A DNA stretch of 64,000 bases from JAJFKX01 sp965230265. Lineage in GTDB: Bacteria; Pseudomonadota; Gammaproteobacteria; Xanthomonadales; Wenzhouxiangellaceae. The DNA lies in contig OZ245999.1 of assembly GCA_965230265.1 (NCBI GenBank), forward strand, positions 3,224,001 to 3,288,000, written 5' to 3'. Position numbers and translations under genes: made by a program. Positions 1 to 8,719 of the stretch are shown piece by piece; position 1 is the first letter of the stretch; every line of letters starts with the position of its first letter. The notes beneath the pieces were generated by a model. It saw only the letters and a list, made by a program, of their open reading frames with translations. It was not told the origin of the DNA and made no database searches.

Positions 1-230
1 GCATTGGTGACTTCCATCGCCGCAATAATGACTGGAATATTCAGGTAACTCTGGGTGGCTGGAGGCGGTCCGATACAAATGGCTTCATCGGCCATCGCTA
101 CATGTTTAAGATTACGGTCTGCAGTGGAATGTACTGCCACAGTACGAATGCCCATCGCTGCGCAGGCACGCAGAATCCGTAAGGCTATTTCGCCGCGGTT
201 GGCGATTAATACTTTGTTGATATCAGCCAT
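1..230 (-). CDS. accC: Biotin carboxylase, N-terminal part (cut by window edge)
   Basis: Only the first ~76 codons are present; the gene runs off the left edge. The reading starts MADINKVLIANRGEIALRI, the characteristic start of the ATP-grasp biotin carboxylase subunit of acetyl-CoA carboxylase, and continues with a pre-ATP-grasp fold (CAAMGIRTVAVHS, ADEAICIGP). The enzyme carboxylates the biotin carried on AccB in the first committed step of fatty acid synthesis in the cytoplasm. The start lies 10 bases beyond the accB stop on the same strand, so accB-accC are almost certainly co-transcribed. Nothing odd is seen in the visible part. Confidence 0.95.
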   Translation of the reverse strand, partial: MADINKVLIANRGEIALRILRACAAMGIRTVAVHSTADRNLKHVAMADEAICIGPPPATQSYLNIPVIIAAMEVTN

Positions 231-240
231 ATTCCCCGCC

Positions 241-708
241 TCAGGCTATGACAAACAAGGGTTGATCGTATTCGACCGCTTCACCGTTTTCACCCAGAAT
301 AGCCACCACTTTGCCGCCCTTATCTGACTCAATCTGGTTGAACATTTTCATGGCTTCGATCATGCATAAGGTATCGCCTGGCTCTACTACCTGACCAATG
401 GTCACAAACACTTCCGCCTCGGGCGATGGTGCAGAATAGTAAGTCCCCACCATGGGTGAACGAACCACATGACCATCAGGCAGGCCACCGTCACTGCTTT
501 CGGTTTCTGAAGAAGCTGCCGGAGGTGGTGCAGCAGGGGCGGCGTGTGGTTGCACCGGCGCTGCTATTGTTGGGGCTGGCATGGCAACCTGAGCGGCTGC
601 GCTTTGTCTGGATAAGCGTACTGATTCTTCGCCTTCATGAATTTCGATTTCACTCAAGTTGGAATCTTCCAACAACTCAATCAACTTTTTGACTTTACGT
701 ATGTCCAT
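241..708 (-). CDS. accB: Biotin carboxyl carrier protein of acetyl-CoA carboxylase
   Basis: 155 residues, the usual size for AccB. It carries the biotin that shuttles carboxyl groups from AccC to the carboxyltransferase. The N-terminal helix region (MDIRKVKKLIELLEDSNLSE) is followed by an Ala/Pro-rich flexible linker at residues ~37-68 and a C-terminal biotinyl/lipoyl domain at ~78-155. The biotin-acceptor motif EAMKMFNQ places the modified lysine at K121. It is followed closely by accC and preceded by aroQ on the same strand, the aroQ-accB-accC order common in gammaproteobacteria. I see nothing unusual. Confidence 0.97.
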   Translation of the reverse strand: MDIRKVKKLIELLEDSNLSEIEIHEGEESVRLSRQSAAAQVAMPAPTIAAPVQPHAAPAAPPPAASSETESSDGGLPDGHVVRSPMVGTYYSAPSPEAEVFVTIGQVVEPGDTLCMIEAMKMFNQIESDKGGKVVAILGENGEAVEYDQPLFVIA

Positions 709-783
709 GCTTGTTCCCGATAATGATTACATTGGTTGTAGTAGGTAATAACTGGTTTAGCTAAACTGGCCTGATCAGATCGC

Positions 784-1242
784 TTAGGTGTCGCAACTGC
801 TGTCAAGATGATTAATCAATGCCTGCAATCCCAGCACATAGCCATCTGCACCAAAGCCAGCGATAGTGCCAATGGCAATATCACTGAAATAAGAATGGTG
901 TCGAAATGGTTCGCGCGTTTGCGGTTGTGACAGATGCACCTCGACAAATGGTAACTTCACCGCCAACAAACCATCACGCAATGCAACACTGGTGTGGGTA
1001 AACGCGGCTGGATTGAATAACAAACCGTTTGTACCATCAGCCAGCGTAGCGTGAATACGTTCTAGCAATTGGTGTTCAGCATTGGCCTGGAAATGATCCA
1101 AATCAAAACCACAAGTCGAGGCAAACTGCTGACATTCATTGATGATGTCTTGCAAGGTTTTGGAGCCATAGATTTGTTGCTCACGCTGGCCGAGCAGATT
1201 AAGATTCGGCCCATTTAAAATTAACAGTTTGGCCACTGACAT
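784..1242 (-). CDS. aroQ: 3-dehydroquinate dehydratase, type II
   Basis: 152 residues, typical for the dodecameric type II enzyme that dehydrates 3-dehydroquinate in the shikimate pathway. Motifs in order: GPNLNLLGQRE with the catalytic-type Tyr25 in IYGSKTL, FNPAAFTHTSVALRD (Asn ~78), EVHLS (His ~103) and FRHHSYFSD (Arg ~114). The usual QSNHEG segment reads QANAEH here, a mild divergence outside the main catalytic set. The ATG start at 1242 is followed immediately by a good family N-terminus. It lies about 75 bases upstream of accB on the same strand and diverges from the sulfotransferase-like gene across a ~126-base promoter region. Confidence 0.96.
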   Translation of the reverse strand: MSVAKLLILNGPNLNLLGQREQQIYGSKTLQDIINECQQFASTCGFDLDHFQANAEHQLLERIHATLADGTNGLLFNPAAFTHTSVALRDGLLAVKLPFVEVHLSQPQTREPFRHHSYFSDIAIGTIAGFGADGYVLGLQALINHLDSSCDT

Positions 1243-1368
1243 TCCGGTAATAACTGATATATTAAGTGTGCATCAAGCGACGGGTTGTGTCTATACCAAT
1301 GAGTAAATTATCCTGCTTTTGGCCGCAGATGAGTGCATTTTTGCCAATTATCGTGACATTTTTACCAC

Positions 1369-2118
1369 ATGACTAGTCCAGGTAGCGTCTTGCCATTGCG
1401 TTTGGCGGTATGGTCTGGGCCGCGCAATATCTCTACCGCAACTATGCGCTCGTGGGGTAACCGCTCAGACACTGTGGTGGTAGATGAACCTTTTTATGCG
1501 CATTACCTGGCGACAACGGGTATCTATCATCCTGGTCGTGATGAAGTGCTGGCTCATCAAGAAAATGACTGGCGCAAAGTCAGCCAACAATTACTAGAGC
1601 CAATACCCGATGGTAAAAGTATTTTTTATCAAAAACACATGGCCCATCATTTATTGCCCAGTATGCAAGGAGACTGGATCAATGAATTACAGCACGTGTT
1701 TTTGATTCGCCGGCCGGATGCCATGTTGCTGTCACTCGATAAGGTTCTGGACAACCCCCAACTACCTGATACCGGCTTACCGCAACAACTGGAATTATTT
1801 GAACAGGTAAAACACGAAACCGGGCAAACACCGGTGGTGATTGACTCTGCTGATGTATTACGCAACCCCGAGAGTATGTTACGTGCATGGTGCCAAAGCC
1901 TGAATGTAAGTTTCACCATGGATATGCTTAGCTGGCCACCTGGCAGACGTGATACCGACGGTATCTGGGCTAAACACTGGTATGACAAAGTAGAACAATC
2001 CACTGGGTTCAAACCTTATCGCGAACAAACTGTTGAACTGCCTGAGGGCCTGCGAGCACTGCATCAGGCTTGCCTGCCTTATTACCAAACACTTTATCAA
2101 CAGCGTTTACATACCTAA
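1369..2118 (+). CDS. Sulfotransferase-like P-loop protein, partner of the next gene
   Basis: 249 residues. The N-terminus (LAVWSGPRNISTATMRSW) resembles the phosphosulfate-binding loop of sulfotransferase-fold proteins, and HVFLIRRPDAMLLSL resembles the second nucleotide-binding segment. Other blocks are VDEPFYAHYL, VVIDSADVLRNPE and DGIWAKHWYDKVEQSTGF. From memory, these blocks match the N-terminal half of plant 'branched-chain aminotransferase-like' fusion proteins, whose C-terminal half matches the next gene, only 14 bases downstream. Substrate and reaction are unknown; true sulfotransferase activity is not established. No signal peptide is seen, so it is probably cytoplasmic. The pairing suggests a functional unit with the aminotransferase. 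Confidence 0.8.
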   Translation: MTSPGSVLPLRLAVWSGPRNISTATMRSWGNRSDTVVVDEPFYAHYLATTGIYHPGRDEVLAHQENDWRKVSQQLLEPIPDGKSIFYQKHMAHHLLPSMQGDWINELQHVFLIRRPDAMLLSLDKVLDNPQLPDTGLPQQLELFEQVKHETGQTPVVIDSADVLRNPESMLRAWCQSLNVSFTMDMLSWPPGRRDTDGIWAKHWYDKVEQSTGFKPYREQTVELPEGLRALHQACLPYYQTLYQQRLHT

Positions 2119-2132
2119 CTTTTGAGATTTTT

Positions 2133-3029
2133 ATGCTGCAATCTTTTGATTCAAGAAACACTGACTTAATCGTCAACATCAATGGCAACCTGGTACACCG
2201 TGACCAGGCAGCAATCAGCCCCTTTGATAGCGCCGTTCAGGGCGGCGATGCAGTATGGGAAGGTTTGCGTTTATATAACGGCAAAATTTTTGCCCTCAAT
2301 GAACATCTGGCTCGATTACATAGCTCAGCCAAAGCGCTGGCATTTAGCAGCATCCCCAGCCGAGATGAGATCATCCATGAAATCAAACGCACTTTGCAAG
2401 CCAATAAGATGACTGACGGTGTGCATATCCGGTTAACACTGACACGTGGAATTAAAGTGACATCAGGTATGGATCCACGCCTAAACCAGGCCGGACCTAC
2501 CCTGATTGTTCTGGCTGAACATAAACCGCCTGTCTACGAGAAAACTGGCTTGAGTCTAATTACCAGCAGTGTTCGACGCTTTCCGCCCGATTGTCTGGAC
2601 CCCAAAATTCACCATGCCAACTTACTGCAATCCATCCTGGCTAAAATTGAAGCCAATCATGCCGGTGCTGATGATGCTTTGATGCTTGACTATCAGGGTT
2701 TTATTGCAGAAACCAACGCTACTCATGTGTTTATCGTGCATGCGAATACTGTATATACCCCACATACCCATGCCTGCCCGGAAGGCGTTACCCGCACCAC
2801 GGTTCTGCGCATTTGTAATGAGCAGAACATCAAACATGAAATTAAAAACTTATCGTTGACCGAGTTGTATCGTGCAGACGAGGTATTTTGTACTGGCACC
2901 ATGGGTGAAATTGCAGCAATCACAACTGTTGATGGTCGTCAAATAGGCTCTACAGAGCACCCGATGACCGATCAGATTGGTGATCTATACAAACAATGCA
3001 CTGCCAACGAAGGGGTTTTGGTAGTCTAA
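2133..3029 (+). CDS. Class IV PLP aminotransferase, BCAT/DAAT-like
   Basis: 298 residues from ATG 2133. An in-frame upstream start at 2070 would overlap the previous gene and adds a non-family N-terminus, so I reject it. Fold-type IV motifs: GGDAVWEGLRLYNGKIFALNEH near the start, LLQSILAKIEA, GFIAETNATHVF, CPEGVTRTTVLRI (PLP-phosphate region) and EVFCTGTMGEIAAI. Residue-level comparison with IlvE or D-amino acid transaminase places the Schiff-base lysine 3-4 residues before a conserved Asn; here the lysine in DPKIHHANLL is 5 residues before it. Calling it IlvE would overstate the case: the match I recall best is to the C-terminal half of plant BCAT-like fusion proteins of unknown substrate. 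Confidence 0.85.
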   Translation: MLQSFDSRNTDLIVNINGNLVHRDQAAISPFDSAVQGGDAVWEGLRLYNGKIFALNEHLARLHSSAKALAFSSIPSRDEIIHEIKRTLQANKMTDGVHIRLTLTRGIKVTSGMDPRLNQAGPTLIVLAEHKPPVYEKTGLSLITSSVRRFPPDCLDPKIHHANLLQSILAKIEANHAGADDALMLDYQGFIAETNATHVFIVHANTVYTPHTHACPEGVTRTTVLRICNEQNIKHEIKNLSLTELYRADEVFCTGTMGEIAAITTVDGRQIGSTEHPMTDQIGDLYKQCTANEGVLVV

Positions 3030-3062
3030 ACTGGATTTTAGATTTAATGATCGGGAAGTGTT

Positions 3063-4307
3063 ATGGCACAAGATGATACAAGCAATAACGGCGAACAAAC
3101 CTCTACCGAAGCCAGCAGCGAAGGTTCAACAACCGATATCGCAACAGCAGAGGGGCAATTAGAGGCCACAGGCGAACAAATAACCAACGTTTCCCAGGAA
3201 TTTACAGACCGCATCGACGGGTTACGAGAGTTTCTGCCAGAACCCCTGATGGCTGTTTGGGACACCGTGGCGCAGCATCCATATATTGGCTCTCTGACCG
3301 TTGCAGTATTTGGTTATTTTGCCGCCAAAGTTGTTGTTTGGGTCATGCGTAATACCTTAAATCAACTGACCAAGCGTACAAAATCGAACACTGATGACAA
3401 ACTGATCGAGATGCTGGCTCGCCCGGTTTTTACTACTGTATTTTTCTTTTTCCTGGTATTGGCATTGCGTCCTTTGATCGGTGGTGCGACGTATAACACC
3501 ATCGGTAACATCATGGCTTCGCTTGTTATTTTTACCTGGCTGATGACCCTGTTACCTACCAGCAAGCTGCTACTAGAATCATTGGGGCGCAACAGCAGCC
3601 GATTTAAAATTATCGAAGAGCGCACCATCCCACTGTTCAACATGATCTCCATCATTTTGCTGGTTGGCATGGGTACCTATGCATTATTAATTCTATGGGG
3701 TATTAACCCTGCTGCCTGGCTGGCTTCTGCTGGTGTATTGGGTATTGCCATCGGTTTTGCTGCCCGCGATACCCTGGCCAATTTATTTGCTGGAATGTTT
3801 ATCGTTGCCGATGCACCTTATCAAATTGGTGATTTTATCAATCTGGACAGCGGTGAGCGCGGGCAGATTACCAGCGTCGGTTTGCGCAGCACCCGTCTGA
3901 TTACTCGTGATGATGTCGAAATCACCATTCCGAACGCGGTAATTGCCAATGCCAAAATTATTAATGAGAGTGGCGGCCAGTCAGTTAAAAGCCGGATTCG
4001 TATCAAAGTTGGTGTGGCCTATGGCACTGACGCTGAAAAAGTGGTCTCTGTACTGGAAGATGTTGCTGAAAATGACAATTCAATTGCCCGCTACCCGACA
4101 CCCCGTGTGCGAATGCGTGCGTTTGGTGATTCCAGTGTGGATTTTGAATTGCTATGTTGGATTAACACGCCCGTAGAACGTGGCAAAGTTACCCATGAAC
4201 TTTATATGGCGGTTTACAAGCGTTTTGCGGATGAAAATATTGAAATCCCATTTCCACAGCGGGATTTGTACATTCGCAGCATGCCTCAACAAATCAGTAA
4301 TCAATAG
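3063..4307 (+). CDS. MscS-family mechanosensitive ion channel
   Basis: 414 residues. A polar, acidic N-terminal extension of ~60 residues precedes several transmembrane helices (about 75-100, 125-145, 155-175, 190-220), then the pore helix and MscS beta domain: AGVLGIAIGFAARDTLANLFAGMFI, followed by DAPYQIGDFINL and GQITSVGLRSTRLITRDDVEITIPNA. This is the standard signature of channels that release solutes on hypo-osmotic shock. A purine-rich GGGAAG lies just before ATG 3063. It follows the aminotransferase after 33 bases and may be co-transcribed, though the functions look unrelated. Length suggests an MscS-type channel with one or two extra helices rather than a giant MscK type. Confidence 0.93.
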   Translation: MAQDDTSNNGEQTSTEASSEGSTTDIATAEGQLEATGEQITNVSQEFTDRIDGLREFLPEPLMAVWDTVAQHPYIGSLTVAVFGYFAAKVVVWVMRNTLNQLTKRTKSNTDDKLIEMLARPVFTTVFFFFLVLALRPLIGGATYNTIGNIMASLVIFTWLMTLLPTSKLLLESLGRNSSRFKIIEERTIPLFNMISIILLVGMGTYALLILWGINPAAWLASAGVLGIAIGFAARDTLANLFAGMFIVADAPYQIGDFINLDSGERGQITSVGLRSTRLITRDDVEITIPNAVIANAKIINESGGQSVKSRIRIKVGVAYGTDAEKVVSVLEDVAENDNSIARYPTPRVRMRAFGDSSVDFELLCWINTPVERGKVTHELYMAVYKRFADENIEIPFPQRDLYIRSMPQQISNQ

Positions 4308-4390
4308 TCACTGCGAAAACCAATGGGCCATTGGCCAAGATGCCGTAGCCCGTTATCTATCACTGACGTATTATCAGCCAATGGATAGTG

Positions 4391-5248
4391 TCAACGTTTG
4401 CCCAATAGGCTGATAGCAATTCCTCCAATAATTAATATACCTGCAACCCATACCCGCATTGGTAGTGCTTCATCCACTATAAACACACCACCAACAGCGG
4501 CCAATGCTGGTACCATTAATTGGCTCAGCCCCGCTTGGCTTGCAGTCAGTCCCGGTAATGCTCGATACCAGCAGATATACCCCAGACCAGATGCCAATGC
4601 TCCAGAAATAACCGCCAAAACCACGCCAATTGGTTCTATATTCCAATCAAAATTAAACCACCAACACAATAAAACTAAAGCAGCGACATAAGGCAGACTG
4701 TAAATAAAGTTGTTTGCAGTATCTTGAACTGGATCAACGCTGCCGCGGCCTATCCAGGTATATACCGTCCAGGCAATACCTGCACCTACCATTAAAATGG
4801 CAACGACTATCGAAGGTTGCGTCGCATCTGGCAGCAATAACCATACAAAACCAGCATTGGCCGTTATCAGAGCTATCCACTCATAAACTGTTTGCGCCTG
4901 TCTCTGCCATAGTGCAATACACAATAAACCAATTTGTACTGTACCGAATAAAATTAAAGCACCAGTCGCAGTGCTTAATTGAATATAAGCAAAAGAAAAC
5001 AATACTGCATATAAAAACAGCATCATTGCAGAAGGTGAAAAAAAATTCTGTGTGGGAGTTAACTTGCTTGGTCGTTTTTTATAAGCCAATAACCACAGCA
5101 ATAATGCACCACTGATTAAGCGCAGGCTGGTAAAACTGGCTGCGTCAATACTGTGCTGTGCAAGCGCCAGACGGCACAATACAGAGTTAGCAGCAAACCC
5201 CACCATTGCTAATACAGTAAAACCAATTATATGCCAGCTCATGCGCAT
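4391..5248 (-). CDS. DMT/EamA-family transporter
   Basis: 285 residues made almost entirely of about ten hydrophobic helices, with the internal two-fold EamA repeat (LAMVGFAANSVLCRLALA in the first half, SGALASGLGYICWYRALPGLTASQAGLSQLMVPALAAVGG-type block in the second). Proteins of this superfamily export metabolites or drugs across the inner membrane; the substrate cannot be told from sequence. It ends convergently with the MscS gene, separated by 83 bases that contain a short CCAATGG/CCATTGG inverted repeat around 4320-4334 but no clear terminator. Confidence 0.9.
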   Translation of the reverse strand: MRMSWHIIGFTVLAMVGFAANSVLCRLALAQHSIDAASFTSLRLISGALLLWLLAYKKRPSKLTPTQNFFSPSAMMLFLYAVLFSFAYIQLSTATGALILFGTVQIGLLCIALWQRQAQTVYEWIALITANAGFVWLLLPDATQPSIVVAILMVGAGIAWTVYTWIGRGSVDPVQDTANNFIYSLPYVAALVLLCWWFNFDWNIEPIGVVLAVISGALASGLGYICWYRALPGLTASQAGLSQLMVPALAAVGGVFIVDEALPMRVWVAGILIIGGIAISLLGKR

Positions 5249-5286
5249 ATTTGGCGCCGCATTTTTATGTTCGGGGCTAATGGTTA

Positions 5287-5712
5287 TTAATCATTAAACA
5301 AGGTGCTACGATAATTATGCACATTGGCACAGCCGGCATAATTACTAAAACGCTGACTCCAGCGCCATACATCGTTAGCACGCCGCCAGCGGCTATGGTA
5401 AAACTCCATCAAGCAAACACCCTCTGGTGTAACTATGGTGACCACATCATGCGGTTGGGTTTTTGCACGTGGCGGGTAAGTTGTGGCTGTACCCCAGTTG
5501 CGTGAGCCTTTTCGGCTTGCATAGTTTGCCCAGAACTGCTCTGGTTTAACCCAGCTATCAGCTTGAGTGTCCCAAACAATAAAACCATCGTTGTGTAATC
5601 GTGTTTGACCATTTCGAAGCGTGCTTTCAGTTTGAGCATATAGAGAAATGCATACACACCATAATACGGCAGACCCAGACCAAAATAATCGAGAAAACAT
5701 CACCTGATACAT
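5287..5712 (-). CDS. Hypothetical exported protein
   Basis: 141 residues, not recognised. The N-terminus (FSRLFWSGSAVLWCVCISLYAQ) looks like a signal peptide with cleavage after ~27. The mature part is Trp- and Arg-rich (NDGFIVWDTQ, WVKPEQFWANYASRKG, YHSRWRRANDVWRW) and has cysteines at GVCLMEF and YAGCANV that could pair in the periplasm. Its ATG overlaps the stop of the upstream peroxiredoxin-like gene (TAATG), so translation is probably coupled and the two products may act together. An alternative ATG lies four codons downstream. Confidence 0.7.
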   Translation of the reverse strand: MYQVMFSRLFWSGSAVLWCVCISLYAQTESTLRNGQTRLHNDGFIVWDTQADSWVKPEQFWANYASRKGSRNWGTATTYPPRAKTQPHDVVTIVTPEGVCLMEFYHSRWRRANDVWRWSQRFSNYAGCANVHNYRSTLFND

Positions 5713-6512
5713 TAATTAGTGGCTACAACCTGCCTGGCATTTTTGCTATAGGAAGTTGCCGCTGCAAGTAAAATATTAGGGTCAAGTCGTGTTTTGAAAT
5801 TAGGATTGACGTATTGAAAGTGTACCAGCCCGTCTGTGCCAATAATAAAAGTCCCAGGCGCTGGTAAATAGGTGTGCTCCGCTCCTGATGCCAGACGCAG
5901 ACTCGCCCCACCATTAAAATACTTATTCAGATCATTCTGCTCTACCTGATAAGCAATACCAAATTTCTGAGCTGTTTCCATGCTTGAGTCGGAATACAGG
6001 GTATATCCGATCTCGGGATCGTCTAAACTTTCAATTAATCTTTCGGGTTTATCCGGACTGATAAACCATACATCAAAGCCCTGCGCCAGCAATGACTCTT
6101 CAGCCTTACGCAACTCTGCAAGATGTAAATTGCAATAAGGACACCAGCCGCCACGATAGAAAGTGATGACCAATGGCTTTTCCAATTGCTGCGGATTGAC
6201 CCGAACTGTATTACCGGTAACACCAGTAACCGTAAAACTTGGTGCACTTGTACCAGGCAATAATGGCTTTACCGAACTCGGACCAATACCAACACTACCG
6301 GTATCATAAGTATAACGTTCTTCACTGCGTCTTAATTTTCTAAAAAAATCACTTTGATCAATTTTTCGTTGCTGATAGTTGATTTTATCTTCGGGTTGCT
6401 TATTGAACTCAAAGCGAAAATCATCATCCTGTGCTGAGCCATCAATGACCAGTAAAACCGCGAACAAAACCGCGACCAGGGAAAAAGTATGACGTAGGTA
6501 AACGGAGCGCAT
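5712..6512 (-). CDS. Exported AhpC/TSA-type peroxiredoxin-like protein
   Basis: 266 residues from ATG 6512; a TTG three codons upstream is possible but less likely. The N-terminus MRSVYLRHTFSLVAVLFAVLLVIDGSAQ is a clear signal peptide, so the protein is probably periplasmic. A charged spacer (~30-90) precedes a thioredoxin-fold AhpC/TSA domain with YRGGWCPYCNLHLAELRK, a CxxC active site, then FDVWFISPDKPE and a proline-containing PAPGTFII loop. Family members reduce peroxides or act as thiol-disulfide oxidoreductases; CPYC favours a redox role over classic one-Cys peroxiredoxin. It is translationally coupled to the small exported protein downstream. Confidence 0.85.
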   Translation of the reverse strand: MRSVYLRHTFSLVAVLFAVLLVIDGSAQDDDFRFEFNKQPEDKINYQQRKIDQSDFFRKLRRSEERYTYDTGSVGIGPSSVKPLLPGTSAPSFTVTGVTGNTVRVNPQQLEKPLVITFYRGGWCPYCNLHLAELRKAEESLLAQGFDVWFISPDKPERLIESLDDPEIGYTLYSDSSMETAQKFGIAYQVEQNDLNKYFNGGASLRLASGAEHTYLPAPGTFIIGTDGLVHFQYVNPNFKTRLDPNILLAAATSYSKNARQVVATN

Positions 6513-6596
6513 GCTGGACAACCAATATTTTGTTGAAGACAGTTAAGCATATCAGAAGCCAATCGAGAGTGTACTTCTGATTGGAGACTAATCTTG

Positions 6597-6627
6597 ATTC
6601 TGCCGACATCCGCAATATCGGCAGAAT
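6597..6627. terminator. Hairpin, probable terminator
   Basis: Perfect 10-bp inverted repeat (ATTCTGCCGA at 6597-6606, TCGGCAGAAT at 6618-6627) with an 11-base loop. A TTTT run follows on the plus strand and a matching A run precedes it, so the canonical U-tract faces the plus strand. It lies 22 bases beyond the stop of the minus-strand IPTL-CTERM gene and most plausibly ends that transcript, although the minus-strand U-tract is weak. The rest of 6513-6648 has a second, overlapping ATCAGAAG/CTTCTGAT repeat near 6551-6581 and no gene. Confidence 0.6.
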
Positions 6628-6648
6628 TTTATTGTTCAGCGTTGGGGA

Positions 6649-8679
6649 TTAATTCAATACCTGTTTGCGTCTGATGGTGTATATCGACACAGCCAGCGCC
6701 ATTAGGATTAACAATAACAACCCCGTCTTGCTTAGCGTCGGCACTTCTACAATGATACCCTCATCCGAATCATCTGGCACCACCGGGGTGTCCTCATCAC
6801 AGTCATTCATACTACCGCCGGTATTGGGGCATTCATCCAGTACCGTGACGCTGTTGCTGATAGTCATTAAACCACCAGGTAACGGGTCATCGACAATGAC
6901 ACTAAAGCTCAACGTTACCATACCTGGATTGACCCCATCACTGGCCGGTACTGTCACCGCTGCATTGGTATCACATACCGTCGCTGCAGGATCACCTGCC
7001 ATACAGTCAAAGTCGTCACCACCAGCGGCTGTGGTGTTATCAGGAACCGTCTCCTGAATATCACCTATTGCATAGTCCTGTGGTACACCACCATCATTGC
7101 TCAAGGTAATGGTATAGTCCAGTTGTTCACCGGGTTCAGCAATACCATTCCCGTCACCATCGGCTACTGTCTTAGTCACCGAGATATCGGGTGCCGCATC
7201 GTTCATGAATGTACAAGTTATCGGGCTTTGGAAGTTCGAGTTAACCACATCCACATCAGCACCATCAATAGTGATTGTAGTATCCACCAAACTAGTGGTT
7301 AACATTGCTCCTAATGCATCCACACAACTAGCACCCTGGAAGGTGAAGAACTGCGGAACGATTTCTGTAATGGTTACATCCTGACCCAGCATATCCACAA
7401 ACACTGGTGCCGCACTTTCCGGTGTACCCGGTGTGACAGTGGTAACACTGGCCATGTTGGGTGTAGCGTTGGTTAGAGTGAAATCAAACGTACCTGTTAA
7501 AACAGCGCTGACCTTCTCCACCACAATCTGGAATGAGGGAATCACCACTGTGGCTGCTGCATTGACATTGACTGCTGCAAACAACACTGAGGTTCCGTCA
7601 ATGCTGACATTATTATTGATTTGACCATTGGTACGATCAGCCACCATAACAATTAAACTGGCTTCACAAATCACTGTATCGCCAGCTGGCAGAATACTGC
7701 CAACACCACCGAATGCTGCTCCTGCCTGGGTAGTCGCATCACAGATGATAGGGCCTAAGCCCGGCAATGGATCCATAATCGAATCAATCGTTATATCATC
7801 GGCATTGGCATTGGTAATGATGATTGAATAAGTGATTTCATCACCAACACTGGCAAATCCATCCGGCGTTGCATCATCGGTGATCGCCGGTACCTTGGCC
7901 GCATTTAAGCTGGCGGTTTCAAACAACTGAGGCAAGGCAACAAACAAGTCATCATCAAATACTGGTTGGCCATTAGCGCCATCAGCAGTCAAAGTGGCTC
8001 CATTGCTGATATCAAATTGGGAGTTGTTATCCGGTACGGTGAATGTGGAAGTACAGACAAAGCTACTGTCCAGACCCAACGTGGTACTCGGGCAGGTAAT
8101 TGTAGTGCCCAGATCATCAACCACCAGAATATTGTTTAATACCGCCGTACCGGTATTCACTATTGTAAAGGAATAATCAATAGTGTCATTGGTGGTAAAT
8201 AGAAAATCAGCATCATTGTCATTGTGTACCGCACCAACCAGCACTGTACCAATCGCTTCGTCAGCTGGAGTACCGCCAATTAACAAGGTATAGGAAGTCT
8301 TGCTGCGGAAACGATTGCCATCACTGTCTGTCCCCAGCGCCACAATATCTATCGGCATCCGGGTAACATCAGCTGGTGCCGTCACTTGCGTCTGGCAAGT
8401 GATACTGTCACCCGCTGCCAGGCGACCTGCATTGGCATTAAAACTATTGCCTTGATCAGTGTTGCCATTACAGGATAATGTACTTACACGGTCACTGCTG
8501 CGAATGACAATGCTGTCTACCGGGCTGTTACCTGGGTTGCTTAATACATAATCAAGCGCATACACGTTATTGGCATCAGAGCCTGTGACTTCTACTGCAC
8601 CATTCAGTGTGGCAGCCATGCCCGTTGTACTGCTTATCAGCAGCCCCAGAAAAAACATATAATTATGTTTAGGTTTCAT
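6649..8679 (-). CDS. DUF11-type repeat protein with C-terminal IPTL-CTERM-like sorting signal
   Basis: 676 residues from ATG 8679; a TTG seven codons upstream is less likely. The signal peptide (MKPKHNYMFFLGLLISSTTGMAA) is followed by four or five ~110-130-residue DUF11-like domains (YVLSNPGNSPVDSIVI, YSFTIVNTGTAVLNNILVVD, YSIIITNANADDITIDSI, LDYTITLSNDGGVPQDYAIGD). The C-terminus reads VPTLSKTGLLLLILMAL then a hydrophobic stretch and IRRK, which fits the IPTL-CTERM tripartite signal (motif, membrane helix, basic end) processed by an exosortase-like enzyme. None is encoded in this window. The domain beginning PDISVTKT is closely similar to repeat units of the neighbouring 3669-residue protein. 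It is probably a surface or envelope structural or adhesive protein; the ligand is unknown. Confidence 0.85.
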   Translation of the reverse strand: MKPKHNYMFFLGLLISSTTGMAATLNGAVEVTGSDANNVYALDYVLSNPGNSPVDSIVIRSSDRVSTLSCNGNTDQGNSFNANAGRLAAGDSITCQTQVTAPADVTRMPIDIVALGTDSDGNRFRSKTSYTLLIGGTPADEAIGTVLVGAVHNDNDADFLFTTNDTIDYSFTIVNTGTAVLNNILVVDDLGTTITCPSTTLGLDSSFVCTSTFTVPDNNSQFDISNGATLTADGANGQPVFDDDLFVALPQLFETASLNAAKVPAITDDATPDGFASVGDEITYSIIITNANADDITIDSIMDPLPGLGPIICDATTQAGAAFGGVGSILPAGDTVICEASLIVMVADRTNGQINNNVSIDGTSVLFAAVNVNAAATVVIPSFQIVVEKVSAVLTGTFDFTLTNATPNMASVTTVTPGTPESAAPVFVDMLGQDVTITEIVPQFFTFQGASCVDALGAMLTTSLVDTTITIDGADVDVVNSNFQSPITCTFMNDAAPDISVTKTVADGDGNGIAEPGEQLDYTITLSNDGGVPQDYAIGDIQETVPDNTTAAGGDDFDCMAGDPAATVCDTNAAVTVPASDGVNPGMVTLSFSVIVDDPLPGGLMTISNSVTVLDECPNTGGSMNDCDEDTPVVPDDSDEGIIVEVPTLSKTGLLLLILMALAVSIYTIRRKQVLN

Positions 8680-8719
8680 AAGTAACACTCTGATTATCAA
8701 TGCATTTTACTAGTGTAAC

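Noticed and set aside
2070..2132. Upstream start for the aminotransferase
   Set aside because: It would overlap the preceding gene by 49 bases and adds residues unlike the family N-terminus; ATG 2133 fits better.
4308..4390. CCAATGG/CCATTGG palindrome between the MscS and DMT genes as a terminator
   Set aside because: Only a 7-bp stem with a one-base loop and no T run.
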